Positions 33,886 through 43,278 of a stretch of DNA of 64,000 nucleotides are shown one piece after another. Numbering within the stretch: position 1 is the stretch's first letter; every line of letters begins with the position of its first letter. The translations under genes were made by a program, and so were the position numbers. The notes beneath the pieces are model-generated. The model ran no database searches. It saw only the letters and a list, made by a program, of their open reading frames with translations, and was not told where the DNA came from. The DNA comes from Rhizobium phaseoli (GTDB lineage: Bacteria > Pseudomonadota > Alphaproteobacteria > Rhizobiales > Rhizobiaceae), in assembly GCF_003985125.1 (NCBI RefSeq), contig NZ_ML133575.1, forward strand, positions 95,912-159,911, written 5' to 3'.

Positions 33886-34896
33886 ATGCCAAAGGTCGGA
33901 ATTCGAGACGTTGCCAAGCTTGCCGGCGTTTCCACCGGGACTGTCTCACGGGTCTTGAACGACCACCCTTCGGTGACGGATGAGCTGAGGGCACGCGTCA
34001 GACGCATCATCGACGACCTCGGCTATATGCCCGACCCGTCGGCGCGAAGCATGCGCAGCAAGGTCAGCCGCCTCATCGGCATCGTCATTCCGGATCTGAC
34101 CAATCCGTTCTTCTCCGAACTCGTGCAGTCCGCCGAACAGGCGGCGGCAAGTCATGGCTACAACATCATCGTGATGACGTCGTTTGACGATGCGGCCAAG
34201 GAGGCCGACCGCATCGGACAACTGACAAGCCGGAAGGTGGACGGCATCATTCTCGTTCCCAGCAATGATTTCCATACGCTCAAGCTGCCGAAGGCCCTGC
34301 CGATCGTCGTCGTCGACCGCCTGATGCCGGGATATTCCGGCATCGCCTCCGATCACCGCAGCGGCGTGCGCCTCGGGGTCGAACATCTTCTTAAACTCGG
34401 CCATCGCCGCATCGGTTTCATTTCAGGCCCCAGGCATTCCGTGCCGGCCAATGATCGCCTCAAGGGCTACCTTGATGCGATGGGCCAATCCGACGACGAC
34501 GGGCAAATTCAGGCCTCGCAATTGATCGCCGAGGCGGCTTTCGATTATGAAAGCGGCCGATCAGCCGGAAACTATCTGCTGGCGCGGGCGCGCAGCGAAC
34601 GCCCGACCGCCATCTTTGCAAGCTCGGACCAGCAGGCGATCGGCTGCATGAGAGCGGCCCACGATCTGGGGATCCCGATCCCCGCAGCCCTTTCCATCGT
34701 CGGCTTCGACGGCATTCCGCTGTCGAGCATGACGACGCCGCGGCTGACCACCGTCAAGCAGCCGATTCAGAGGATTGCCGCAGCGGCCGTCGCAGTTCTC
34801 TTGAACAAGCAACCGACGCCCGGCGTCGGCCATCCCATCCTGCTCGACTGCGAACTATCGGAAGGGGAAACGACCTCCTCCCCGCAACCCGACTGA
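33886..34896 (+). CDS. LacI-family transcriptional regulator
   Basis: 336 residues. The N-terminal HTH and hinge helix are canonical: VGIRDVAKLAGVSTGTVSRVLN and then MPDPSARSMRSKVSRLIG. The remainder is a periplasmic-binding-protein-like effector domain (IGIVIPDLTNPFFSELVQSA, VDGIILVPSN, RPTAIFASSDQQAIGCM, SIVGFDGIPLSSMTTP). It is divergent from the sugar ABC operon and is probably its repressor, responding to the transported sugar or a derivative. Confidence 0.94.
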   Translation: MPKVGIRDVAKLAGVSTGTVSRVLNDHPSVTDELRARVRRIIDDLGYMPDPSARSMRSKVSRLIGIVIPDLTNPFFSELVQSAEQAAASHGYNIIVMTSFDDAAKEADRIGQLTSRKVDGIILVPSNDFHTLKLPKALPIVVVDRLMPGYSGIASDHRSGVRLGVEHLLKLGHRRIGFISGPRHSVPANDRLKGYLDAMGQSDDDGQIQASQLIAEAAFDYESGRSAGNYLLARARSERPTAIFASSDQQAIGCMRAAHDLGIPIPAALSIVGFDGIPLSSMTTPRLTTVKQPIQRIAAAAVAVLLNKQPTPGVGHPILLDCELSEGETTSSPQPD

Positions 34897-35050
34897 CCAG
34901 ATCGGCCGCCCGGCGCTTCTTCGGCTTTCACCATTCCTAGATTTCGCTCCCACGGTCCAGACCGAAGCGTGGCCCAAACGCAATCCACCTTTTCTGCCGC
35001 AACGCCGGCCAGGCGCCGATCTGCGTGTCTGAAGAAATCCATTTGACGGA

Positions 35051-35067
35051 TATCCTACAAGTGGATA
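35051..35067. promoter_or_regulatory. Possible GntR-type operator
   Basis: The inverted repeat TATCC / GGATA surrounds TACAAGT just upstream of, or overlapping, the start of the FadR-type regulator. The arms are short, so this is a weak candidate for autoregulation. Confidence 0.3.
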
Positions 35068-35840
35068 TGTCTAAGCCATCCTCATCATTGCAGACCAATG
35101 GGAATGGCATGTCGCTGAAATCCATGAAGCCCCTCGCCCGCGCGCCTCTTCTCCACGTGTCCGTGCAGGAAAGCCTGCGCGCCTATATCAGCGACAACGC
35201 ATTGAAACCCGGCACGCCGCTTCCGGCCGAATCCGACCTGGCGAACCAGCTCGGCGTCAGCCGCAATTCGCTGCGCGAAGGCATCAAGGCATTGGAATCC
35301 GTGGGGGTGCTGGAATCGCGCCGCGGCATCGGCATCTTCGTCAAGGCTTTCTCATTCGAACCGCTGCTCGACAATCTCGCCTATGGCCTTGGCGGCGCCC
35401 TGCGCCAGATCGAGGAAGTGATCGAGATCCGCCGGACCCTGGAGGTCGGCCTGATCGGCAAGACGGTCGAGATGATCGGCGGCGACGATATCGCCGAGCT
35501 GCGCGCCACCGTGGAGCGCATGCGGGTCCATGCCGAGCGTGGTCAATCCTTCGCTGACGAAGACCAGCTTTTTCATACCCTGCTGTTCCGCTGCCAGAAC
35601 AATGAGACCCTTGCCCGGCTGATCGATGTGTTCTGGCTCGCCTTCTACAAGGCGTCCGATTTCGTCAACCTCGACAATGTCGACCCCGTCGCGACCTGGA
35701 GGGATCACGCGGCGATCGTCGATGCCATCGAGGCAAGGGACGTCGCGGAAGCACAGAAGCGCCTGGACCGCCATTACGACGGCATTTCCCGGGTGATCGC
35801 CGCCAATAAGAAAAGTGCCAATGTGGGAGGAGCACAATGA
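35067..35840 (+). CDS. FadR-subfamily GntR transcriptional regulator
   Basis: 257 residues from the chosen ATG; another ATG at 35109 is about equally good, and a GTG at 35025 is less likely. The winged HTH is at residues 25-95 (LKPGTPLPAESDLANQLGVS, then RNSLREGIKALESVGVLESR, RRGIGIFV). The C-terminal domain is all-helical FCD type, with the metal/ligand His positions in DEDQLFHTLLF, TWRDHAAIVDAI and LDRHYDGI. Its stop overlaps the start of the following binding-protein gene (ATGA), so regulator and transporter are one transcript. Confidence 0.9.
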   Translation: MSKPSSSLQTNGNGMSLKSMKPLARAPLLHVSVQESLRAYISDNALKPGTPLPAESDLANQLGVSRNSLREGIKALESVGVLESRRGIGIFVKAFSFEPLLDNLAYGLGGALRQIEEVIEIRRTLEVGLIGKTVEMIGGDDIAELRATVERMRVHAERGQSFADEDQLFHTLLFRCQNNETLARLIDVFWLAFYKASDFVNLDNVDPVATWRDHAAIVDAIEARDVAEAQKRLDRHYDGISRVIAANKKSANVGGAQ

Positions 35841-37423
35841 AAGGACTGTTGAGATTATCATCCGCCATCGCGCTTGCTGCGATGATGGCGACGACCGCCA
35901 TTCCGGCCTACACCGCCCCGGCGCGGGCAGCGACGCTCTCGGGCGGCTTCGATGTCGGGCCCGGCGGCTTCCAGGGCAATTTCAACCCGCTCGCCGCGAC
36001 GGGCGGCTTCACCTGGCTCAGCGTCTACTTCGAACCGCTGGTGACCTATGACGAGAAGCTCGAGAAAGTCGTCGGCCAGCTCGCCGCGTCCTATGAAGTC
36101 AGCCCCGACCAGACGACCTACACATTCAAGCTTGCCGACGCGAAATGGCATGACGGCAAGCCCTTCACCGCAAAGGACGCGAAGTTCACCATCGAGCTTG
36201 CCAAGAACGCCAAGACCGGCTCGGTTCTCGCAGCGCGACTGAACGCCGTTTCCTCGGCCGAGGCCAAGGACGACAAGACGCTGGTCATCAAACTGTCGGC
36301 GCCGTCGGCCAGCCTGATGGATACTCTGACGAAGGTGATGATGCTGCCGGAGCACGCGCTTTCGCAGATCCCCGCAGACCAGCTCGCCAAGAACAGCTGG
36401 TGGTCGACCGCACCAATCGGCACCGGGCCGTTCAAGTTCAGCAAATATGTCACCGATCAATATGTCGAACTTGCCGCCAACACCGACTACCGGGGCGGCA
36501 AACCGGCGTTGGAAAAGATCATCAACCGCTATTTTGCCAATCCGGCTGCGGCGATTGCCGCACTGCGCGCCGGCGAAATCCAGTTCACCTACGTCGAATC
36601 CAACGATCTGAAGGCCTTCAACGACAATAGGGATTTCCGCGTCATCGAAGGCAACTCCTTCGTCGTCAACTATCTCGGCTTCAACCACGACTCGCCGATC
36701 TGGAAGGATATCCGGGTCCGCCAGGCGGTGATGTACGCGATCAATCGCGACGCGATCATTCAGAGCCTTTACGGCGGTGCCGCCAAACCGGCAAACTGCG
36801 CCTATATCGCCGACCAGCTGGTGCCGGCGGGCATCGAGACTTATGCCTACGATCCGGAAAAGGCCAGGCAGCTGTTGAAGGAAGCGGGCTGGGATCAGAT
36901 CAACGGCGACAAGCCGATAACTCTTCTGACCTATTACACGACGCCGCTTGCCGCCAATGTCATGGCCGCGGTTCAGGCGATGCTGGCTCAGGTCGGCATC
37001 AACGTCACCCCCCGCGCCGTCGACACGCCGACCTATAACAGCATCGTGCTCAACCCGACGCCAGACATCGAGCAGTTTCAGATGGTTTATGCCGGCCTGC
37101 AGAACGGCCCGGATCCGGGCAGCATCAATGTCGGCCTCAACGAGAAGCAGATCCCGCCGGCCGGCCCGAACGTCGCCCGCGTGCGCATGCCGATGCTGAC
37201 CGCCGCGCTCGACGCGGCGCTGAGCGAGACGGATGCCGCCAAGCGCGACGGCCGCTACCAGGAGGTCTGCACGGTGATGAACAAGGAATTGCCCTGGGGT
37301 CCGCTCTGGGTGGCAAAACGGTATGGCGTCGCCTCCACCAAGCTCAAGGACTTCATCTGGACGCCCGCCCCCGGCGGCGGCCCTTACCAGGCGCATCCGG
37401 AAAAATGGGCGGTCTCCGAATAG
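35837..37423 (+). CDS. Dipeptide-type ABC transporter substrate-binding protein
   Basis: 528 residues of the SBP_bac_5 (DppA/OppA) family. The signal peptide MKGLLRLSSAIALAAMMATT ends near residue 31 (PARA-ATLSGG). Family landmarks are LAASYEVSPDQTTYTFKL, HDGKPFTAKDAKFTI, IGTGPFKFSKY and DIRVRQAVMYAINRD. It lies at the head of a transporter operon next to two aldolase-type enzymes, so the ligand may be a small acid or sugar-acid derivative rather than a peptide. First transporter gene after gntR. Confidence 0.93.
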   Translation: MKGLLRLSSAIALAAMMATTAIPAYTAPARAATLSGGFDVGPGGFQGNFNPLAATGGFTWLSVYFEPLVTYDEKLEKVVGQLAASYEVSPDQTTYTFKLADAKWHDGKPFTAKDAKFTIELAKNAKTGSVLAARLNAVSSAEAKDDKTLVIKLSAPSASLMDTLTKVMMLPEHALSQIPADQLAKNSWWSTAPIGTGPFKFSKYVTDQYVELAANTDYRGGKPALEKIINRYFANPAAAIAALRAGEIQFTYVESNDLKAFNDNRDFRVIEGNSFVVNYLGFNHDSPIWKDIRVRQAVMYAINRDAIIQSLYGGAAKPANCAYIADQLVPAGIETYAYDPEKARQLLKEAGWDQINGDKPITLLTYYTTPLAANVMAAVQAMLAQVGINVTPRAVDTPTYNSIVLNPTPDIEQFQMVYAGLQNGPDPGSINVGLNEKQIPPAGPNVARVRMPMLTAALDAALSETDAAKRDGRYQEVCTVMNKELPWGPLWVAKRYGVASTKLKDFIWTPAPGGGPYQAHPEKWAVSE

Positions 37424-37450
37424 GGCGCCACGCATCCTGAGAAAGCCAAG

Positions 37451-37478
37451 GGCGGTCAGGTCGGCGAACCTGTCCGCC
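37451..37478 (+). other. Intra-operon hairpin after the binding-protein gene
   Basis: An 11-base stem GGCGGTCAGGT / ACCTGTCCGCC with a single T-T mismatch and a 6-base loop, 27 bases after the binding-protein stop, without a T run. It probably protects the 3' end of the binding-protein message rather than terminating the operon. Confidence 0.6.
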
Positions 37479-37499
37479 GCCGCACAGGAACGGATTTTC

Positions 37500-38459
37500 A
37501 TGCTGAGATACAGTCTCCGGCGGCTGCTAATCGGAGTGGGCATGCTCTTTGCCTTGAGCATGCTGATCTTCATCATGCTGCGCCTTACCCCCGGCGATCC
37601 GATCGACGCCTATATCGACCCCAATGTGCCGATGTCAGCGTCGGATCTTGCGGAACTGCGCGTCACACTCGGCCTCGACCAGCCGCTGCCGGTGCAATAT
37701 GTCGCCTGGCTGCAGCAGGCGCTGACGGGAGATCTCGGCTATTCGAACAAGCGGCCCGATCAGCCAGTGCTCGGCCTCGTGCTGTCGCGGGTCGGCCCGA
37801 CGGTTCTGCTGATGGGATCGGCGATCGCGATCGCGATCATCGCCGGCATCGCGACCGGCATCGTCAGCGCGGTTCGCCGCAACTCCCTCGCCGACCTGTC
37901 CTTGTCGGTCTTGGCGGTCACCGGCATTTCCAGCCCGCCCTTCTTAAGCGCGCTGGTCGGCCTCTATCTGTTTTCGGTCTATTTCCGCTGGATGCCCTCC
38001 GGCGGCATGCTGACGCCCGGCCGGGAGTTTTCCGTCGCCGACCTCCTACACCACCTCATCCTGCCGGCGACCCTGCTGGCCGTGGCGCAGACGGCGCTGA
38101 TCATGCGTTATATGCGCGCGTCCATGCTCGAGGTGCTGAACCAGGACTATGTGCGCACGGCGCGCGCCAAGGGCGTCTTCGAATTCTGGGTCATCACCAA
38201 ACACGCCCTGCGCAATGCGCTGCTGCCCGTCATCACGCTGATCGGCTCGACCATCGGCCTTGCGATCGGCGGGGCGATCTTCATCGAAAGCGTCTTCAAC
38301 TGGCCCGGCATGGGCCTGCTGATGGTCGATGCGGTGGAGGGCCGCGACTATCCTGTCATCATGGGTTCGACGCTGGTGATCGGCGCCTGCGTCATCGCCG
38401 TCAACCTTCTGACCGATCTGGCCTATGCGATGGTCGATCCGCGCATCAAGGTGGGCTGA
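37500..38459 (+). CDS. Dipeptide-type ABC transporter permease (DppB-like)
   Basis: 319 residues with six membrane helices. It opens with MLRYSLRRLLIGVGMLFALS, and has LGLDQPLPVQYVAWLQQALTGDLGYS-type and EAA-loop segments (YVRTARAKGVFEFWVITKHA LRNALLPV). The last helices carry the typical GGAIFIESVFNWPGMG. Pairs with the next gene as a heterodimeric channel. Confidence 0.95.
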   Translation: MLRYSLRRLLIGVGMLFALSMLIFIMLRLTPGDPIDAYIDPNVPMSASDLAELRVTLGLDQPLPVQYVAWLQQALTGDLGYSNKRPDQPVLGLVLSRVGPTVLLMGSAIAIAIIAGIATGIVSAVRRNSLADLSLSVLAVTGISSPPFLSALVGLYLFSVYFRWMPSGGMLTPGREFSVADLLHHLILPATLLAVAQTALIMRYMRASMLEVLNQDYVRTARAKGVFEFWVITKHALRNALLPVITLIGSTIGLAIGGAIFIESVFNWPGMGLLMVDAVEGRDYPVIMGSTLVIGACVIAVNLLTDLAYAMVDPRIKVG

Positions 38460-38462
38460 GTG

Positions 38463-39338
38463 ATGCTGGCACGAAGCCCCGCCCGCAGTCCGGGCCCGAT
38501 CGCACGCTCCCTGCATCGCTTCCTGCTCAACCGGGCCGCCTTTGCCGGCCTGTGCATGATCGCGCTGGTGATCGCGGCAATCCTTTCCTATCCGCTGTGG
38601 TGGAGCTTCAAACCCAACGACATCGATCTGCTGGCGATGAATGCGCGGCCGGGATCGGGGCACTGGTTCGGCACCGACGGCGTCGGCCGCGACATCTTTG
38701 CCCGGGTGATGGACGGCGGCCGGATCTCGCTTTTGGTGGCGCTCACCTCGACCGTCATCTCCGCCATCATCGGCTTCCTGGTCGGGGCGGTCTCGGCGCT
38801 TGCCGGCCGCTTTGCGGATGCGGTCACCATGCGTTTTGTCGATCTTGTCATGACGCTGCCGCCGGTCATCTTCCTGCTGGTGCTCGCCTCGATCGCCGGC
38901 ACCGGCATCTGGCCGACGGTCTTCGTCATTTCGCTGCTCTCCTGGCCGCTGCTGGCGCGCATGGTGCGCGCGCGGCTGCTGGAACTGCGCGAGCGTGACT
39001 TCGTGATGGCGGCAAGAGGCATGGGGGCGGGTCTGCCGCACCTGCTCTTCCGCCACGGCCTGCCGAACTCGATCGACATCCTGGTCGTCTTCGCGACGCT
39101 GCAGATCGCCAATGCCATCCTGCTCGAGGCCGGCCTTTCTTTTCTCGGGCTCGGCATTGCGCCGCCGGCGGCAAGCTGGGGCAACATGCTGAATGCCGCC
39201 CGCTCCACCGCCGTGCTCGAACAATATCCCTGGCAGTGGCTGTTTCCCGGCGGCTTTCTGGTGCTGGCCGTCCTGGCAATCAACTTCATTGGCGATGGTC
39301 TTCGCGATGCCTTCGACCCTCGCGCCGAATTAAACTGA
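38463..39338 (+). CDS. Dipeptide-type ABC transporter permease (DppC-like)
   Basis: 291 residues; a GTG one codon earlier is also possible. It has the N-terminal OppC helix, then HWFGTDGVGRDIFARVMDGG and the EAA loop RDFVMAARGMGAGLPHLLFR HGLPN, and ends with LEAGLSFLGLGIAPPAASWG. Six membrane helices. It begins three bases after the stop of the DppB-like gene. Confidence 0.95.
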   Translation: MLARSPARSPGPIARSLHRFLLNRAAFAGLCMIALVIAAILSYPLWWSFKPNDIDLLAMNARPGSGHWFGTDGVGRDIFARVMDGGRISLLVALTSTVISAIIGFLVGAVSALAGRFADAVTMRFVDLVMTLPPVIFLLVLASIAGTGIWPTVFVISLLSWPLLARMVRARLLELRERDFVMAARGMGAGLPHLLFRHGLPNSIDILVVFATLQIANAILLEAGLSFLGLGIAPPAASWGNMLNAARSTAVLEQYPWQWLFPGGFLVLAVLAINFIGDGLRDAFDPRAELN

Positions 39339-39357
39339 CGATCGAAAGAAAGCGAAA

Positions 39358-40275
39358 ATGAGCAAATTCAAGGGTGTCGTTCCTCCCGTCATAACCCCGC
39401 TGAACAAGGATTACACCGTCGACTACCCGTCCTATACGCGGGTGCTCGATAACCTGATCGAGGCCGGCTGCCATGGCCTGTTCGTGCTCGGCTCGACCAG
39501 CGAGGTGATCTTCCATGATGAAAAGACCCGCCGAGAGATCATCGAGCACTCGGCCAAGGTCATCAACGGCCGGGTGCCGCTGATCGTCGGGGTCATCGAT
39601 CCCACCACCCACCGGGTCATCAACCATGCCAGGATCGCCAAATCGGCCGGCGCCGACGCGGTTGTCGTGACGGCGCCGTTCTACACGGTTACCAGCCAGC
39701 CCGAGACCATCGATCATTTCCGCTATATCCGCGATGCGGTCGACGTGCCGCTGATCGCCTATGACATTCCCGTCTGCGTGCATGTGAAACTGCAGCGCCA
39801 GACCAGCGTGACGCTGGCGAAGGAGGGAACCATCATCGGCATCAAGGATTCGAGCGGCGACGACGGCAATTTCCGTTACGTGCTGCTCGATCTCGCCGAC
39901 AACAAGGATGTCTTCCTGATGACCGGTTCCGAGATCGTCGTCGACACGGCGCTGCAGATGGGCGCCCACGGCGTGGTGCCCGGCATCGCCAATGTCGATC
40001 CGCATGGCTACGTCAGGCTCTGGAATGCCGCCCAGCGCGGCGACTGGGTCGCGGCCCGCAAGGAGCAGGAGCGGCTCTGCCGGCTCTTCGAAATCGTCTG
40101 GGTCGGCTCGGGACGTGTCAGCGGCGGTGCCGCCGGTATCGGCGCCTTCAAGGCGGCGATGAAGAGCCTCGGCATCATCGATACGGCGCTGATGCCGCGC
40201 CCGCGCGCGGCCCTCAACGAGGCCGAGACTGCAAGGATCGACGAAATTCTGCGCGCCACCGGCCTGCTTTCCTGA
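39358..40275 (+). CDS. Dihydrodipicolinate synthase/N-acetylneuraminate lyase family protein (first)
   Basis: 305 residues, a class I aldolase TIM barrel. The Schiff-base Lys163 is in IIGIKDSSGD, the catalytic Tyr135 in LIAYDIPV, and the substrate-carboxylate loop in LGSTSEV (residues about 43-49) replaces the GTTGE of true DapA. This suggests a substrate other than aspartate semialdehyde, such as a 2-keto-3-deoxy acid. Its place inside a transporter operon supports a catabolic role on the imported compound. Its stop overlaps the next ATPase start by one base. Confidence 0.88.
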   Translation: MSKFKGVVPPVITPLNKDYTVDYPSYTRVLDNLIEAGCHGLFVLGSTSEVIFHDEKTRREIIEHSAKVINGRVPLIVGVIDPTTHRVINHARIAKSAGADAVVVTAPFYTVTSQPETIDHFRYIRDAVDVPLIAYDIPVCVHVKLQRQTSVTLAKEGTIIGIKDSSGDDGNFRYVLLDLADNKDVFLMTGSEIVVDTALQMGAHGVVPGIANVDPHGYVRLWNAAQRGDWVAARKEQERLCRLFEIVWVGSGRVSGGAAGIGAFKAAMKSLGIIDTALMPRPRAALNEAETARIDEILRATGLLS

Positions 40276-41300
40276 TGGACACCATGCCACAGACCACCGA
40301 CACCATTCTCGACATCAAGGGGCTGCGGACCATCTTCCGCATCCGCTCGGGCGCGGTGACGGCGGTCGACGGCATCGATCTCAGCGTGGCGGCGGGCGAG
40401 ACGCTGGCGCTCGTCGGCGAGTCCGGCTCGGGCAAATCGGTCACCAGCCTTTCGGTCATGCGGCTCCTGACCCGCAATATCGGTGCGATCGCCGCCGGCC
40501 GCATCGATCTGAAGCGCAAGAATGGCACCATCAGCAATCTCGTCGACCTCGCCGAAAAGGACATGCGCGCTGTTCGCGGCAATGATATCGGCATGGTCTT
40601 CCAGGAACCGATGTCGAGCCTCAACCCGGTCTACACCATCGGCGATCAGATCTCGGAGCCGATCCGCATTCATCGCGGGGCGAACCGGAAAGCCGCCATG
40701 GATGCGGCCGTCTCGCTTCTCGACAGCGTCGGCATTCCCGATGCCAGGCGCCGTGCCGGTCAATATCCGCACGAATTATCCGGCGGCATGCGCCAGCGCG
40801 CCACGATCGCCATGGCGCTTGCCTGCGACCCGACGCTGCTGATTGCCGACGAGCCGACGACGGCGCTCGACGTCACCATCCAGGCGCAGATCCTCGCCCT
40901 CCTGCAGGCGCTGCAGCGCGAGCGCGGCATGGCCATGCTCTTCGTCACCCATAATCTCGGCGTCGTCGCCGAAATCGCGCATCGGGTGGCGGTCATGTAT
41001 GCCGGGCGGATCGTCGAGACCGGGCCGGTGGCCGACGTTTTCCGCAATCCGCGGCATCCCTATACGATCGGCCTCCTGGCCTCGATGCCGAAACTCGGTG
41101 ACGCCAGCCGGATGAAACAGGCGGGGGAAAGGCTGGCGGCCATTCCGGGCGTCGTGCCGAGCCTGATGAACATGCCGGCCGGCTGCGCTTTCCAGCCGCG
41201 CTGCCAATTTGCCATCGACGCCTGCCGCTCGGCCGTGCCGCCGCTCGCCAATGTCAATCCGCGCCATAAGAGCCGCTGTATCCGCTGGCAGGAGATCTAA
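40275..41300 (+). CDS. Dipeptide-type ABC transporter ATPase (DppD-like)
   Basis: 341 residues. Walker A GESGSGKSV (near residue 50), the Q-loop FQEPMSSLNP, signature LSGGMRQR, Walker B LLIADEPTTALDV and H-loop VTHNLGVV are all intact. The C-terminal oligopeptide-transporter extension carries the Cys-containing motif CAFQPRCQFAIDACR, often a [4Fe-4S] site in these ATPases. The next ATPase starts at the following base. Confidence 0.95.
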   Translation: MDTMPQTTDTILDIKGLRTIFRIRSGAVTAVDGIDLSVAAGETLALVGESGSGKSVTSLSVMRLLTRNIGAIAAGRIDLKRKNGTISNLVDLAEKDMRAVRGNDIGMVFQEPMSSLNPVYTIGDQISEPIRIHRGANRKAAMDAAVSLLDSVGIPDARRRAGQYPHELSGGMRQRATIAMALACDPTLLIADEPTTALDVTIQAQILALLQALQRERGMAMLFVTHNLGVVAEIAHRVAVMYAGRIVETGPVADVFRNPRHPYTIGLLASMPKLGDASRMKQAGERLAAIPGVVPSLMNMPAGCAFQPRCQFAIDACRSAVPPLANVNPRHKSRCIRWQEI

Positions 41301-42254
41301 ATGAGCGAGCCCCTTCTCTCCGTCCGCGACCTTGGAAAGGATTATACGTCCCGCGGCGCCAGGCTGACCATTCTGCGGGGCATTTCCTTTGATATCGGCA
41401 AAGGCGAGGTGGTCGGGCTGGTCGGCGAATCCGGCAGCGGCAAGACGACGATCGGGCGATCGGTGCTGCGCCTCATCGAACCCTCCGCCGGCAGCGTCCG
41501 CTTCGACGGCACCGAACTCACGGGCCTGTCCTCATCGGCCATGCGGCGCCTGCGGCCCCGGATGCAATATATTTTTCAGGACCCGTTCGCGAGCCTTTCA
41601 CCGCGCATGACGATCGGCGAAATCCTGACCGAGGGGCTGAAGATCCAGGGCCTCGGCACGGCAAAGGAGAGACTGGAACGCGCCCGCGCGGCGCTCGAAC
41701 AGGTCGATCTTCCCATGGACGCCGTCAATCGTTACGCCCACGAGTTTTCGGGCGGCCAGCGGCAGCGGATCGGCATCGCCCGGGCGCTGACGCTCGCACC
41801 CGAATTCATCGTCGCCGACGAGCCGGTCTCCGCACTCGATGTCTCGATCCAGGCGCAGGTGATCAATCTTCTGCGTGACCTGCAGCAGAGCCTTGGCCTG
41901 ACCATGCTGTTCATCAGCCACGATCTCGCCGTGGTCGAATATATCTGCGACCGGGTGATCGTCCTCTATCTCGGCCGGATCATGGAAATCGCGCCAAGTG
42001 CTGTGCTTTATGCCAGGCCGCTGCATCCCTACACCAGGGCGCTGCTGTCGGCGATCCCTTCGCCCGATCCCGATGCGCCGCGCAACCGTCAGATCCTCAA
42101 GGGCGATATTCCAAGCCCCGCCGATCCGCCGAGCGGTTGCGTCTTTCGCACGCGCTGTCCGAAGGCGCTAGCGGCCTGCGGCGAGACCGTGCCGGAGCTG
42201 CGTGAAATGACGCCGGGGCATTTCAAGGCCTGCATCCGCGATGACCTGACCTGA
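41301..42254 (+). CDS. Dipeptide-type ABC transporter ATPase (DppF-like)
   Basis: 317 residues. Walker A GESGSGKTT, Q-loop FQDPFASLSP, signature FSGGQRQR, Walker B FIVADEPVSALDV and H-loop ISHDLAVV. The C-terminal extension has the Cys motif CVFRTRCPKALAACG. Pairs with the DppD-like subunit as the energising dimer. Tight spacing at both sides indicates a single operon. Confidence 0.95.
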   Translation: MSEPLLSVRDLGKDYTSRGARLTILRGISFDIGKGEVVGLVGESGSGKTTIGRSVLRLIEPSAGSVRFDGTELTGLSSSAMRRLRPRMQYIFQDPFASLSPRMTIGEILTEGLKIQGLGTAKERLERARAALEQVDLPMDAVNRYAHEFSGGQRQRIGIARALTLAPEFIVADEPVSALDVSIQAQVINLLRDLQQSLGLTMLFISHDLAVVEYICDRVIVLYLGRIMEIAPSAVLYARPLHPYTRALLSAIPSPDPDAPRNRQILKGDIPSPADPPSGCVFRTRCPKALAACGETVPELREMTPGHFKACIRDDLT

Positions 42255-42264
42255 AGGAGGTGAG

Positions 42265-43203
42265 ATGACGATGACAAGCCGCCGCCATCCGATCGCCGGC
42301 AACTGGGCAAGCCTGCTCCTGCCGATCGCCGAGGACGACAGCATCGATTTCGAAAAGCTCGGCGAGGAAATCGACATTCTGATCGCCGCCCAGGTCGACG
42401 GCATCTATTCGAACGGCACGGCGGGTGAATTTCATAACCAGACCGAAACGGAATACGAGCGAATTCAGGAAATGTTGGTGTCGCGCTGCCGGGCGGCCGG
42501 AATGGCCTTCATCATCGGCGCCTGCCAGCCCGATCCGATCATCATGCTCGATCGCCTGCGCCGCGCCACTGCCCATAAGCCATTGGCAATCCAGGTGATC
42601 CTGCCCGACTGGTGGCCGCTCACCAATCTCGAAGCCATCGATTTCCTGCAACGGGCGTCGGAGGCCGCCGACGGCATCCCGCTGATCCTTTACAATCCCC
42701 CGCATGCCAAACGTGTTCTGACGCCAGCCGAGCTCAGCGACGTGTGCGGCCCCTGCCCGTCGGTGGTCGGGATGAAGATCGCCGATGGCGACGACGCCTG
42801 GTATGCACAGGCACGCGCCTATCTCGGCGAATTTTCCCTGTTCATTCCCGGCCACCATCTCGCCACCGGCATCAAACGGGGCGTTGCTGCCGGCGCGTTT
42901 TCCAATGTCGCCTGTCTCAGTCCCCGCGGCGCCCAAGCCTGGACAGCGCTGATGCACACCGACATCGACGCCGCGCGGGAGATCGAAAGCCGCATCTGCG
43001 CCTTCATGGACAGTCACATCGTCCCGTTTCGACGTGAGCACGGCTATTCAAATGCCGCGCTCGACAAATTGCTGGCGGGGATCGGCGACTGGGGTCCTGT
43101 GACCACCAGACTGCGTTGGCCTTACCGCTTTATCAGCGAGCAGGACGCGAATGGTCTACGCGATCGGGCTCGCCGGATGATCCCGGAACTCTTCGCTCGG
43201 TAG
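42265..43203 (+). CDS. Dihydrodipicolinate synthase family protein (second)
   Basis: 312 residues. The TIM-barrel landmarks are Lys171 in VVGMKIADGD, Tyr143 in ILYNPPHAKR, and the carboxylate loop SNGTAGEF. It differs strongly from the copy at 39358, so the two probably handle different steps or compounds. A GAAGGAGGTGAG ribosome site lies just upstream. It is the last gene of the operon and is convergent with the RidA gene. Confidence 0.87.
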   Translation: MTMTSRRHPIAGNWASLLLPIAEDDSIDFEKLGEEIDILIAAQVDGIYSNGTAGEFHNQTETEYERIQEMLVSRCRAAGMAFIIGACQPDPIIMLDRLRRATAHKPLAIQVILPDWWPLTNLEAIDFLQRASEAADGIPLILYNPPHAKRVLTPAELSDVCGPCPSVVGMKIADGDDAWYAQARAYLGEFSLFIPGHHLATGIKRGVAAGAFSNVACLSPRGAQAWTALMHTDIDAAREIESRICAFMDSHIVPFRREHGYSNAALDKLLAGIGDWGPVTTRLRWPYRFISEQDANGLRDRARRMIPELFAR

Positions 43204-43278
43204 ATGGGATCTCACGCGTCCATCGTCACAGTCTACGACGCAGACCGAGCGGCCAGGCTGCCGCAGGATCATCGCGGA

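Noticed and set aside
35858..37576. 572-codon minus-strand frame opposite the binding-protein gene
   Set aside because: Antisense to a gene with signal peptide and full family pattern.
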